Of a stretch of DNA of 64,000 nt, positions 41,330-50,767 are shown in pieces; the first letter of the stretch is position 1, and each line of letters begins with the position of its first letter. Location: NCBI RefSeq assembly GCF_021018805.1, contig NW_026960612.1, forward strand, positions 2,747,027 to 2,811,026, read 5' to 3'. The position numbers and the translations under genes were made by a program. The DNA is from Prinia subflava (taxonomy: Eukaryota; Chordata; Aves; Passeriformes; Cisticolidae). The notes beneath the pieces were generated by a model that saw only the letters and a list, made by a program, of their open reading frames with translations, had not been told where the DNA came from and did not search any database.

Positions 41330-42755
41330 ACAAAGAGAAAGCAGAAGTACTTTATGCTTTGTTTTGCTGCTGTCTTTAGTGAGAAGACAGCTTGTCTTCA
41401 AGACAGTGGTCATACTGAGTCAGTAGATATTTTTAAAGAACAGAATAGTCCTCCTGTTATCAAAAACAAAGTAGTCAGAGAAGTAGTAATTTGCTTGAAT
41501 GCCCACTCACATGAAATCCATCCCAAAGAGATAAGAGAGCTAACTGATAAGTTTGCAAAGCCACTCTATCACCTACCAACAGTCTCAACTCACTAGTGAA
41601 GTTCTAGATGACTGAGAGCTAGCCAATGTAATTCCCATTCATAAAGAGTAGAGAAGAGCCTAGTAATTATATGCCAGTTAGCCTGACCAAAGTACCGAGT
41701 AAGATGATAAAGCAGTTTATACTGAGAGCTATTGTGCAGCACTGATGAGATAAACAGAGTATCAGACCCAGCCAGCATGAGCTTAAGAGAAGTAAGTAGT
41801 GTTCGACCCCACTAGCCTCCTTCTCTGACCAGGTGACCTGCCTGGTAGATACATGAAAAGTTGTTTATGTTGTCTATTCAGACTTCAGCAAAGTCTTTGA
41901 CACTGTTTCCCACAGCTTATACAAGAACACTCTTTGCTAAGTTAAGAACTGGCTAGATACCCAAGCCCAGAGGGTAGTAACGAATAGTGCTGCATCCAGC
42001 AGGCAACCAGCCACCAGTGGTGTCCCTCAAAAGTCTGTGCTGAAGCCAGTTCTATTTATTATATTTATTAATAACACAGATGAAAATATTGAGTCCTTCA
42101 TTAGTAAATTTACAGATGACACTAAGCTGAGAGCACGTGTCCATCTGTTAGAGAGTAAGAAGACTGTAGAGAAACCTAAAATGATTAGATAGATAAGCAA
42201 AATCCAAGAAGATAACGTTTAATAAGTCCAAATCCCAGGTGTTGCATTTTAGCCACAATAACCCCCTGCAACCTTACAAGTTGAAGGTAGTGTAGCTAGA
42301 CAGTACCCAAGCAGAAAAAGACCTGAAAGTGCTAGTTGATAACCAACTAAATATGAGCCAGCAGTATGCCCTGATGGCCAAAGCTAACAATATCGTAGGC
42401 TGTATTGAGAATAATGTGGCCAGCAGAAGCAGAAAGGTCATCCTTTCCTTACACATAGCATTGGTGAGGCCACTTAGCATTGGTGAGGCCACTCCTTGAG
42501 TACTGTGCCCAGTTCTGAGCCCCTCAGTTTAAAAAAGACATTAAGATGCTTGAGTGTGTCAAAAGAAAGCAACAAAGCTAGTGAGAAGCTTAGAACACTA
42601 GCCCTATAAATACTAGCTGGAAGAGCTGAAGTCACCATTCCTAGATGTGTGTAAGAAGAGAGTAGATGTAGCACTTAGTGACATCGTGTAATTAGAGTTA
42701 GACTTAATCCTAGAAGTCTCTTCCAGCCTAGTGATTCTGTAATTCTGTAACTAAG
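41330..42755 (+). mobile_element. CR1 LINE ORF2/3' fragment captured inside ERV5
   Basis: It starts with CR1 ORF2-like wording (FAAVFSEKTACLQ, then IHPKEIRELTDKFAKPLY) and continues through the RT region (TTCAGCAAAGTCTTTGACAC, FTDDTKL). It runs on through the 3' end, finishing in ATTCTGTAATTCTGTAA, the CR1 tail repeat. Compared with typical CR1 wording, GG is very often AG or AA (for example CTGG to CTAG). It lies in the same orientation as ERV5, upstream of the polypurine tract. Whether it inserted as DNA or was copied into a packaged RNA is open. Confidence 0.85.
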
Positions 42756-43140
42756 AAGAGGAAAATTATGAAAGTCTCTTCCAGGTGCTGCTCACCACAC
42801 ATACCGCAGTGCGAACTCCAGAGAGAAGTCAGACCCACGTTACCGGAGTCACAGGACCAGTACCGCCCCTGATGCCGAACCAGACCCAACAGGACCACCT
42901 GCCACCTCTTCTACGTAGATAACAATTGAGAGACCAAGAGACCTATCCCTAGTTAAATTGTTATCGAGTGTGTCTTAATTCCTGATAAAAAACCCAAGTT
43001 TAAAGGCACCCCTCCCACATCTGCTCAGTCTCCCGCTGGGCAATTCCCCTAGAGAACTCCTAAATTTCTTTGAGCAGTGTCTACTGAGAGGATACACAGT
43101 AGGAAGCTGCAAGTTGATGCGGGCTACAGCCCGATCAAAG
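42756..43140 (+). other. ERV5 3' interior
   Basis: Mixed composition, no open gene. It precedes the polypurine tract. Possibly the residue of an env end, but nothing supports that. Confidence 0.4.
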
Positions 43141-43156
43141 AAATAGAGGAGGGATT
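43141..43156 (+). promoter_or_regulatory. Polypurine tract of ERV5
   Basis: AAATAGAGGAGGGATT immediately before the 3' LTR. Confidence 0.85.
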
Positions 43157-43924
43157 TGTTATGAACGGAAAAAAAAAAAAAAAAAACAAAAACCAAAAAA
43201 CCAAAACAACCACCCCACAACTGACCCTCTCCTGGCTAGAGTAACACCCCCCACACCCCAGACAATCTGAGCAGGGAGAGCTGCCCTGAAGGAAAGTTGC
43301 CTGGCAACTTTTCCCTACCTAATTGAAATGTGAAAAGAAGCTGCCCACACCTAGATAGCCCTATTGTCCTTTGTAACTACCTCATTTAGCAAGAGTAACT
43401 TCGGCTATGACCAGGACAAATGCATATGCATTTGGATATGCAGATAGGGCAGGGCCGCCCCCGTGGATCCTGGGAGGTTTTTTTGGGGGATACTGCACCC
43501 CGGGACAGGAAGCTGGATTCGTCAGAAGAGAATGGGATAGTGCCCTGGCTGAGCGGGGAGTGGGTGCACCTCCTGGCCTGGTTTGAAGATTGGCCATGAC
43601 CTGTGAGGAGCCTGAATGGAATGGGAACCGGCCAGCTGAGCTGACTGATGTAGAGAATGGGAAACTCTTGAAACTTTTCCCTGAGGGCAAAGAGCTGACT
43701 GCCAGTGCTCTGCCTTCTGATGGTTGACCAGAGAGAACTGCCAGCTGTTTCTATGGGAACAAGGACTCAGCATCCACTGGGACAGCACCTGCTCCTTCAG
43801 AGAAACTGCAGTAGTGTGGAAAACTCCGATCGGACTTTGCAATCCTGCTGATGATTTTAATAATGAGCTGATCACTTTAATAAAGAGCTGAATATTAATA
43901 AAGGCATATGCCCTGTTCTTTTCA
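43157..43924 (+). repeat. 3' LTR of ERV5
   Basis: 768 bp, same length as the 5' LTR and identical by eye but for one base in the A-rich tract. CAGC duplication follows. Confidence 0.95.
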
Positions 43925-45974
43925 CAGCCGCTGTGGGGAAAGAAAAAACAAATGCCGCCGTGTTGAGCTCACATCCATAAGGATTAGATCTTGAGCTCTG
44001 GAATGCCCGAGCAACGATGGGGGTGGGAGCCGTGCAGAACCAGCGCGACTCACTCGTCTCAGCCCACGACAGCCCCTGGGGCTGCTGCATCCCCGCCCCC
44101 TCCCCAAACACCCGCGATAGAAAGGCGGAGGGGAAAAACAACACAAAGAAAACCTTTAAAGAAGGCATGTAGCAAAATTGAAAAAAAAAAAAAAATTGAA
44201 AAACCCCAAAACCAAATACGGAAAAGGTTAAAAACACACAAAGCGTTTGTGTCTCCCACCTCATGCCCCGCAGCCCATGGAGCTCCATGGAGAGGGGCCA
44301 CCGATCCAGGGGCTGCCCTGGCAGAGCCACCAAGCTGTTGAAAAGCCCACGCAGAGACCAAGAAGGAATGGCATTGGAGCCTTGAGCTCCAGGAAGGAGC
44401 TGCGAGCAGGGAATGTGCTCCGGTCCCTGCCGTCTGCAGAGCTCGCGCCTTCCACATGGAGCTGCGAACTGACCAGTGCCCGCGGCTCCGGAGTTTCTGG
44501 AGGGTAAAACTCAGCCGCTAGGAGCTGCCTTTTTTCTAAAAAAAAACCCCTATACTTTGAACTTTAGACAAGCATCTTTTAACAGAACTTAGAATAATTT
44601 TAAATTAATCAACACTTAAACTCGATAAAAGTTAATTTAAAGAGAACTTAGCATCTGGATACCACAGCAATAACGTATAACTTAACTGACGTAAACATAG
44701 TAGATCATTTATGCTTAATTCTATCAACTCTTATATTAAATGTAACCTCAAATATAATTCAATAACTGCAGCTTTACCAACAAAAAAGAGACAACACTTA
44801 TAGTTTCTTAAAACTGCTATTCAATTTTGCAGCATTTTGTAGATGTTTCTACAGTATATTCAAGCTTCTATTTCCTTCTGCGTATTTTAGCAGGTTTCTG
44901 GGTTGTTGGATTCCTGTTACTGTCTTCTTTGAGATTTCCGAAAAGGTATTTTCATCTCTCTTCGAAACTGGCTGCCCTTGGACCTTTCCAAGTTGCAGGT
45001 TATCTGGGACTGATCACGATGTTCTTGGCAGTGGCTGCATTCCTTACGGCCGAGCTGGCTGGGCTTGGGAGGAATGCCAGGCAGGGCGGCACAGCCCATG
45101 GGCGCGGGAGCCGCTCTGCCCCTGCTTCGGGTCTCTGTGTCTCTGGTCACCGCGGAAGAAGAGGCGAGAGCTCTTTTTTCGAGTTTCTCGACAAGGCATA
45201 ATAAAAAGCTGTTCATTTACTATATCAAAATCTCTCTCTTTAATCGTTTTTCTCCTCACCTCAGTCCGATTAATTGATTTTAAACCTTTCCCTGAAAAAT
45301 TTTGTGATTTAAAATTTGAGGGGTCTCTTTCTGGCTTCAGTGAACCTGCATCTTGCAAATCTGTCCCTTTTGCTGAGATAAAATCATCTCCTAGCTGTTG
45401 TATTCCTTTCTATCTGTGTATAACTTCTGTTCGTTCCTCTCCCCCTCCCGCTCCTTGCAATAATAGAAGAGGCCAGAAGTGGCACTGTACTTGGAGACTA
45501 CAAGCCTCGGTAGTCACAAAATGGCGCCGGCAGTAATGCGCATGCTCCAGATACGGAGTGGGCATATTGTTGTATGGAAAAGGACAAGAAGCAGCCCTTC
45601 TGTTGTAAGAAAGGTCTTTGAAGGGCTCTGCCATTTTGTTGTATGGACGGCTGTGCTGCACAAGCGCAGTGCTGCTGAAGGACACCACCCAATTCCGCAC
45701 CATGTTCAAACTCCTTTTGCTCAGGTGGGCTGCCCGTATGGCCGAGGGAGACATCTGCAAGCCTGGGCAAGCCATGCGTGGGGTCGAGGGAGCCAGGAAA
45801 AGTTCTGTGGGAAAGGGCGTGGGGTTGGTCACAGCTCAGTAGAGCTGAGCGCAACTCCGATTTCAGCGGGGCTGCCTGCGGTTACTGCGGGGGGGCAGTG
45901 ACGCAACTGCCCACTGTGACCTCTAACTTGCTCATTACTTCATTAAATATGCGGCACGCAGGGAGCCAAGAAGC
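43925..45974 (-). other. Unassigned DNA, possibly the 5' interior of the ERV whose LTR is at 45975
   Basis: The GC-rich/AT-rich alternation gives several open frames of 100-150 codons on both strands, none with a recognisable domain. Just left of 45975 the minus strand reads TTGGCTCCC, like the ERV3 primer site, which suggests that 45975-46717 is a 5' LTR and that leader sequence lies here. The remainder could be truncated interior or host DNA. Confidence 0.35.
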
Positions 45975-46717
45975 TGTAATGCAATATCATCAAAGTCTTT
46001 AAGTTCTAACAAACATCCCTTTCTTTATGTTATAAATACCAATACAATATTCCAATTAAATAATTTTGATTTATTAATCAAAAGATCGAATTACAGAATT
46101 TCGGTAAACCCACTAACAGCGGAGATACTTGACAGTCTTTTTCCCGAGAAAATGCCAAGGGTGAACCTCGAGACACAGAACCTGGCCTTCTGCTGTCTCC
46201 CCCTAGGTTCACAAATTTGCCCGGTTCGGGGCTTGGTTTTTATACACTTTATTCTGCCCTAGGCAATATTTCTTCATTTTCTCCTTTGTGTCCAAGCTAG
46301 CTATTCAAATTCATGGGTGTCTCCGGCTCAGCTGAAAAGAGTCCCCTCTCTCTGGTAAAGTGTTAATTTCTGGTTTCGGGCAGATTTCCTGGCTGATTAA
46401 TGGTCTGAGATATGGATGATGATGCTTGATGCTCAGTGAGGGTGTTGGCTGGTGGTGTTGATGGTCCTGCCGCCTTATTTTGATGGGTCTCCTCCCAGTG
46501 CTTAAGGAGACTGCCGGTTTTCCCGTAAACCTTTGGTCTATTTCTGAATGTGAGCTTCTGGGGTAGTGCCTGCCTTTTCATAATTTGGTTTAACAAAATG
46601 TTACAAGGTATCCTGAAACTTATACTTTCATACAACATATATATATATACAGTTTTATAGGTTTCAATAAATTTCATTAAGTATAAGAACATGAATTAAC
46701 ATTCTACATTTTTCACA
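45975..46717 (-). repeat. LTR distantly related to the ERV3 LTR
   Basis: Minus strand TGTGAAAAATG to CATTACA. It shares words with the ERV3 LTR (ACAGAATTTCGG, GGGTGAACC, TTTGGTTTT-like region, TTTTTATACA) but is clearly diverged. No target duplication is evident, in keeping with a 5' LTR plus lost interior. Confidence 0.6.
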
Positions 46718-47037
46718 GTTATTTAAAGAATTTTTGACTCGATCTCCTGTCACCCTCTGCCGGCAGTTTCCCAGGGAGCTGTGTTTGTTCCTGTGTTTGT
46801 TTCTGCGTGTCTCGCGCCATCCACAGCCCCATGCGCTCCCACTCGGATCCCGCTCTGCCGGCTGATTCTTGCCTTTGCATATTTTGTGCTGTCCCGTGGC
46901 CGGCTGTAGCTGCAGCCTTTCTCCACTTGTATATTCTCTGCCTGAATTTTGTTTCGCTGCAGGCTGTTCGTCCTGCATTCTCCTGACCCCATTTCGGGTC
47001 ATATTTCACTTCTCTCTCACAGAAAATAAGTTAGGCT
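46718..47037. other. Anonymous DNA
   Basis: T/C-rich; a minus-strand frame of 112 codons shows no domain. Nothing recognised. Confidence 0.3.
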
Positions 47038-49863
47038 GTTATGAACGAATTCCTAGTGGTTATGAGGGCTAAAAAAACACAAAAAACCACCAAAAAAACC
47101 CTGCCTGTGTTTGCTGCTGTGGCCCTGGGAGGGGGGCAGGGCTGTGGCATTCTCCTACCTCATTAAAATGTGCCTTCTTCCCCACAGACCCCCTCTGCAC
47201 CCGAACAGAGTTCAAAGAGCTTTGGTCTGCAGCAGTCTCACGCATCCTTCTGATGTCGTGGGTCACCATTATGCAGGGGTGTTATGAACGAATTCCCAGC
47301 GGGTATGAGTGCTCCAAAGACTGCCCCTATTGCTGCTGTGGCCCTGGGATGTGGCAGGGCTATGTCTCTAGAACACCAGCCGCCAGGCAGCCACAGCCAC
47401 GCTGTGCGGCCCTGACAGGCGCAGCTGCTGCTGGCGGGAACAACGGCCAGGCTCCGAACAGATCAAATGGGGAGCACTGGAACCCCCCAGCGTTTCCCAG
47501 GGACAGGTAAACCTCCTGTCAAGGTGGGGGGGGGGGGGGGGGGAGGGGGGTGCCATCCTTGTCCCAGGCCCATAGCAAGAGAGCCGCCCCATCTCCACAG
47601 AGAAAAAGAGAAAAATGCAAGAATGCAACCCCTTCGCCCCATCAATTCATGCCATCACCCAGCCTTTTAGAAAAATGGGGTTTTTTTTGCATGGAACCTG
47701 TCATGGGTTGGCGCTGGCCAAATGCCAGTGCACCCATGAGTGTATTTTTTTCCTAATGAGCTACTGTGAGATGTGGTCAAGAACAGAGCAGAGCAGGCCT
47801 AAAACTTGAAATAGAAAAAAACTTTATTAAACTACATAACCAAAAAAAAAAAAAAAAGATAGAAAAGAAATGAAAACCCAAACACCCAAAAGCAGAAATG
47901 AAAACCTCCCAGAACATTTCTTCTCCTCCCCCCAATTTCCATCCCTTACATGCTCAAATGGTTAACACTTGCACATTACCCTCATCTTACTTGCTTAAAC
48001 CTTCCACAACCCTGGGTTCCCCATCAGTCGTCATCCCTTAAAAAAACCAATCTTCAGTTCATCCAGGGAGAGAGGAGTCTCTCTCGCACCACAGACCCCC
48101 CACAGGAAACAGGTGCACCCTCCCGTGTTCCCATGTCACCCATGGCATCACTCGGAGAAGTCTGCCAGGGTGACACCCTCCTTTCCATGTCCAGTGCTTT
48201 CACCACCGTCCATGGACAAAAAACGCATAAAGGGCTCTTTTAAGGATGTTTGGACAAGTACCCAAAACCAGCCATCTTCCCATATTGGGACTAGCAGTCC
48301 CCCCCCATTTTCCCCTGGGGCCGAGGGTTCCAAGAATAGGCCACAAAGTCTTTGGTTTTGAGCCAAATGCATCCACCCAAATACAGTATTATTTATGTTC
48401 AGGAGAATTCAGGGTCCATCTATGGCTAACATTACGCAAGAAAAGTCCAGCTCAAAAGCCACTCCTCTTCATCTCTAGCTGATCTGGGGGTCTTTTCCAT
48501 CGTCCTTTATCATCTCGGTCCCAGGCTGTCCCTCTCTCTTCTGAAACCACCAGCCATGAGAATCAATGTCTGGGAATAGTTTTCTTTTGCCTCAGAAAGA
48601 GTTAAAAGCTTTTGTCTCCCAGCAAGGCCACAGGCCCAGGCACTTGCAGGCTCTGGCAACTCCCACACGCAGCTTGCAGCTCAGCACCTTCTCCCTGGGG
48701 TGGGGGGGACGGGGACGGGGGGACGGAAGGCACCTCCAAAGTTCTCCACCCCTCAATCCTGGATGGGGCTGGCCCAGCTCCAGTCCCCTTCTGTCTCTTT
48801 CCCCCCCCTGGGTCCCGGGCCTACCTCAGCCTGACCACCTGGCCCCCCTCCTCCACCCAGCCTGGTCAGCTGGGCAGGGGAGGAGGAAAAAGATGCTCCT
48901 CTCTTGAAAGTGGAGCCAGAAAGAGGAAGTCCCTCTGGGAGTCCTTGCTTTTAACCCCTTGTGTCCTCAGAGGCGTGTCCAACTCCTCAGTGGCCACTCT
49001 AGGTGCCAACATTCAAACCTGACCACTGATTGGTTTGACCTCAGCTTCCTGAAAAAATCACTTCCTCTCAAATCAAGACAGAACCCCATAGCTGGGGTGA
49101 TGCTTCTGCCCCTAGGGAGCCGCTGGCCCCCCTCCCAGCTAGGCGAGATGTAGCCCTGCAGGAGATGACAAAAGTATTGACACCCCAGCAAGTTTGAGGA
49201 TGAGAGGAAGCTGCCTTGTGGCATTTTCCTATATCATTAGAATGTGAAAAAGAGTGGCTACTGTTTAAATGGCCCTGTTATTGTTTTGCTGTAACTACCT
49301 TTTACGGCAGGAATACCCTCTGCTGCGACCAGGAAGGATGCATATGCATTTGCATATGCAAATAAAACTGACCCTATGAATGTTGGGAGGGTTCTTTGAG
49401 AGGAACAGCACCCCAAGATGGGAAGCTGGATGCATCAGAGGGGAACTAGATGGTGCCCTGGCCAAGGAAGGAGTGGACGCACCCCCTGGCCTGGTTTGAA
49501 GACTCGCCATGATCTATTAAGAGTCTGACTGGAATGGGACTGGGCCAGCTCGAGTGACTGATTCAGAGAGAAACTCTCGAGGTTTTTCCATGAGGGTAAA
49601 GAGCTGATGTCTGCTGCTTTGCACTTCAGCAGCCAGACCTGCACCACTCTACTTCCTCAGGGTTGACCAGAGAGAGCTTCTAGCTGTTCCCATTGGAACA
49701 AGGACTTGGCACCTACTGCTTGCAGCTGAGTGATGAACTGGAATATTTCCTGCTCCTCCGGATTGCTACAGCATCGTCAAAAACTCTGTCGGGCTCTACC
49801 ACCCAGCTGATCACTTTAATAAAGAGCTGAATATTAATAAAGGCATTAGCCCTGTTCATTTCA
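47038..49863 (+). repeat. Mosaic of ERV5-family LTR pieces with intervening inserted DNA
   Basis: TGTTATGAACGAATTCC, the ERV5-family LTR start, occurs at about 47038 and again at 47281. Both copies are followed by GCTGCTGTGGCCCTGGGA. The 3' two-thirds of such an LTR resumes near 49180 and ends AATAAAGGCATTAGCC...TTTCA at 49863, aligning with 34660-35299. Between them lies a foreign block (about 47690-49170) beginning TGTCATGGGTTGG with a minus-strand AATAAA near 47825. That block is probably another LTR, but its ends do not show a clean duplication. Confidence 0.6.
49338..49363 (+). promoter_or_regulatory. Clustered octamer palindromes in the older ERV5-family LTR
   Basis: ATGCATATGCAT (49338-49349) overlaps ATTTGCATATGCAAAT (49348-49363), a perfect 16-bp palindrome of two canonical octamers. 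ERV5 keeps the first but has changes in the second. Confidence 0.6.
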
Positions 49864-50209
49864 GGGGGATATGGGCCACTGAATAGCGAACCAATATGAT
49901 TTCACCAGAAGCCGTTTATTGTTTACAATACAACTGCAATTATAGATTCCAAGTCTCCAGCCCACGTGGGCACACATCTCTCGGTTGGCTAAGTCACTTG
50001 CTCAAGAGGCAGATGCATCTCCTTCAGGACACCTAACTGGTCAAATGTCCATCATCGCATCGCGCCTTCTGTATCTAGAATTTACATTCTTTGTGGAAAG
50101 TTTCTCAGGCTCTCTGTTCTCACTTCAATCCTGTAATTTTCCTGGTGACCTTGATGAATCTCTGATGATTTATTAAAATATGAATATCTATCTAATATCA
50201 ATATTCAGC
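49864..50209 (-). repeat. Possible LTR 3' portion (minus)
   Basis: The minus strand has GTAAACAATAAACGGC, a polyadenylation-type signal followed by a short U5-like end (CGCTATTCA). It is interrupted on the right by the LTR at 50210. The outer boundary, perhaps near 50900, is not resolved. Confidence 0.35.
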
Positions 50210-50760
50210 TGTGACGGAGAAAAACTCTCTAACAGTTAAAGTTAGAAAGTGTATGTTTATTGCGACACCGGGCAACGTGTGGGATAACTCCCTAATGTGC
50301 ACTGCAAAGATCACAGGTAATTACAAAGCCTTTTATTTACAAAAATGTTGAATACACAAAATACAAATGCATATTCATACCCCTGTCACTTCCTCTTCTC
50401 TGCTTCGTATGTTAATTGACAAAAAGGCTATTAAGCATGCATAGTTTGTTCCCTGAAATGGGTCGGTGGTCCTTTTGTGAGGAGTGGTCACCAAAAGGAG
50501 GAATTAAAATGAGTCTTCCTCGTTCTAAACTTTCAACCTTTTCATTGCAGAGGTGATTGATGAATCCTTGTTTCCTGCTTTCCAGGACTATTTCAATGGG
50601 TTTCTGGAAACAGGAGGTTTGCAATTGTCTTGTGTTAGTTTCTCTGGCTTTCATAATTGACAAGCAATGAGTTACTAGATCCGGGGTAGCTTATCTTAAA
50701 TCCGGTTTCTTTTAACCATCCCCTAACTTTTAACTGATTTCAGCAAAGCTTATCTATTCA
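50210..50760 (-). repeat. Solo LTR (minus)
   Basis: Minus strand TGAATAGATAAGC to CTCCGTCACA, with TATA-like TTTGTAAATAAAAGGC and a polyadenylation signal GCAATAAACATAC in order. The flanks read ATTCAGC (50203-50209) and TTTCAGC (50761-50767), a probable 6-bp duplication with one shifted or changed base. The TATA region resembles that of the 8771-9573 element. Confidence 0.65.
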
Positions 50761-50767
50761 TTTCAGC

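Larger units (their letters stand above)
34532..43924 (+). mobile_element. ERV5: very young non-autonomous gammaretrovirus-like element with large tandem arrays
   Basis: 9,393 bp. Both LTRs are 768 bp and differ by one base that I can see (an A/C change in the A-rich start). A 4-bp duplication CAGC flanks it (34528-34531 and 43925-43928). The primer site is proline-tRNA type and a polypurine tract precedes the 3' LTR, so all cis signals for reverse transcription are present. No open gag, pro, pol or env exists. The interior is leader, a degenerate ~60-bp array, a 193-bp array of about 3.2 kb, gag debris and a CR1 LINE fragment. By analogy with rodent VL30-type elements it probably moves with proteins supplied by a gammaretrovirus. 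Confidence 0.9.

Noticed and set aside
44827..45201. 124-codon frame with hydrophobic N-terminus
   Set aside because: Hydrophobicity comes from T-rich DNA; the second half is low-complexity Gly/Ala/Arg and nothing supports expression.
44917..45216. Possible zinc knuckle (CSHC...C) on the minus strand
   Set aside because: Spacing is one residue off the CCHC pattern and the His position is not filled.
45410..45832. 140-codon minus-strand frame and overlapping plus-strand frame
   Set aside because: Both strands are open over the same GC-rich stretch, with no recognisable domain; position relative to the LTR at 45975 is too close for a normal gag.
47526..47550. Long G-run, possible quadruplex
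   Set aside because: Simple homopolymer, commonly an alignment or sequencing weak point; no context suggests function.
47699..49170. Solo LTR bounded by TGTCAT...ATGACA
   Set aside because: Inverted ends look plausible but the flanks (GAACC and AAAGT) do not match, so the boundaries were not accepted as a feature of their own.
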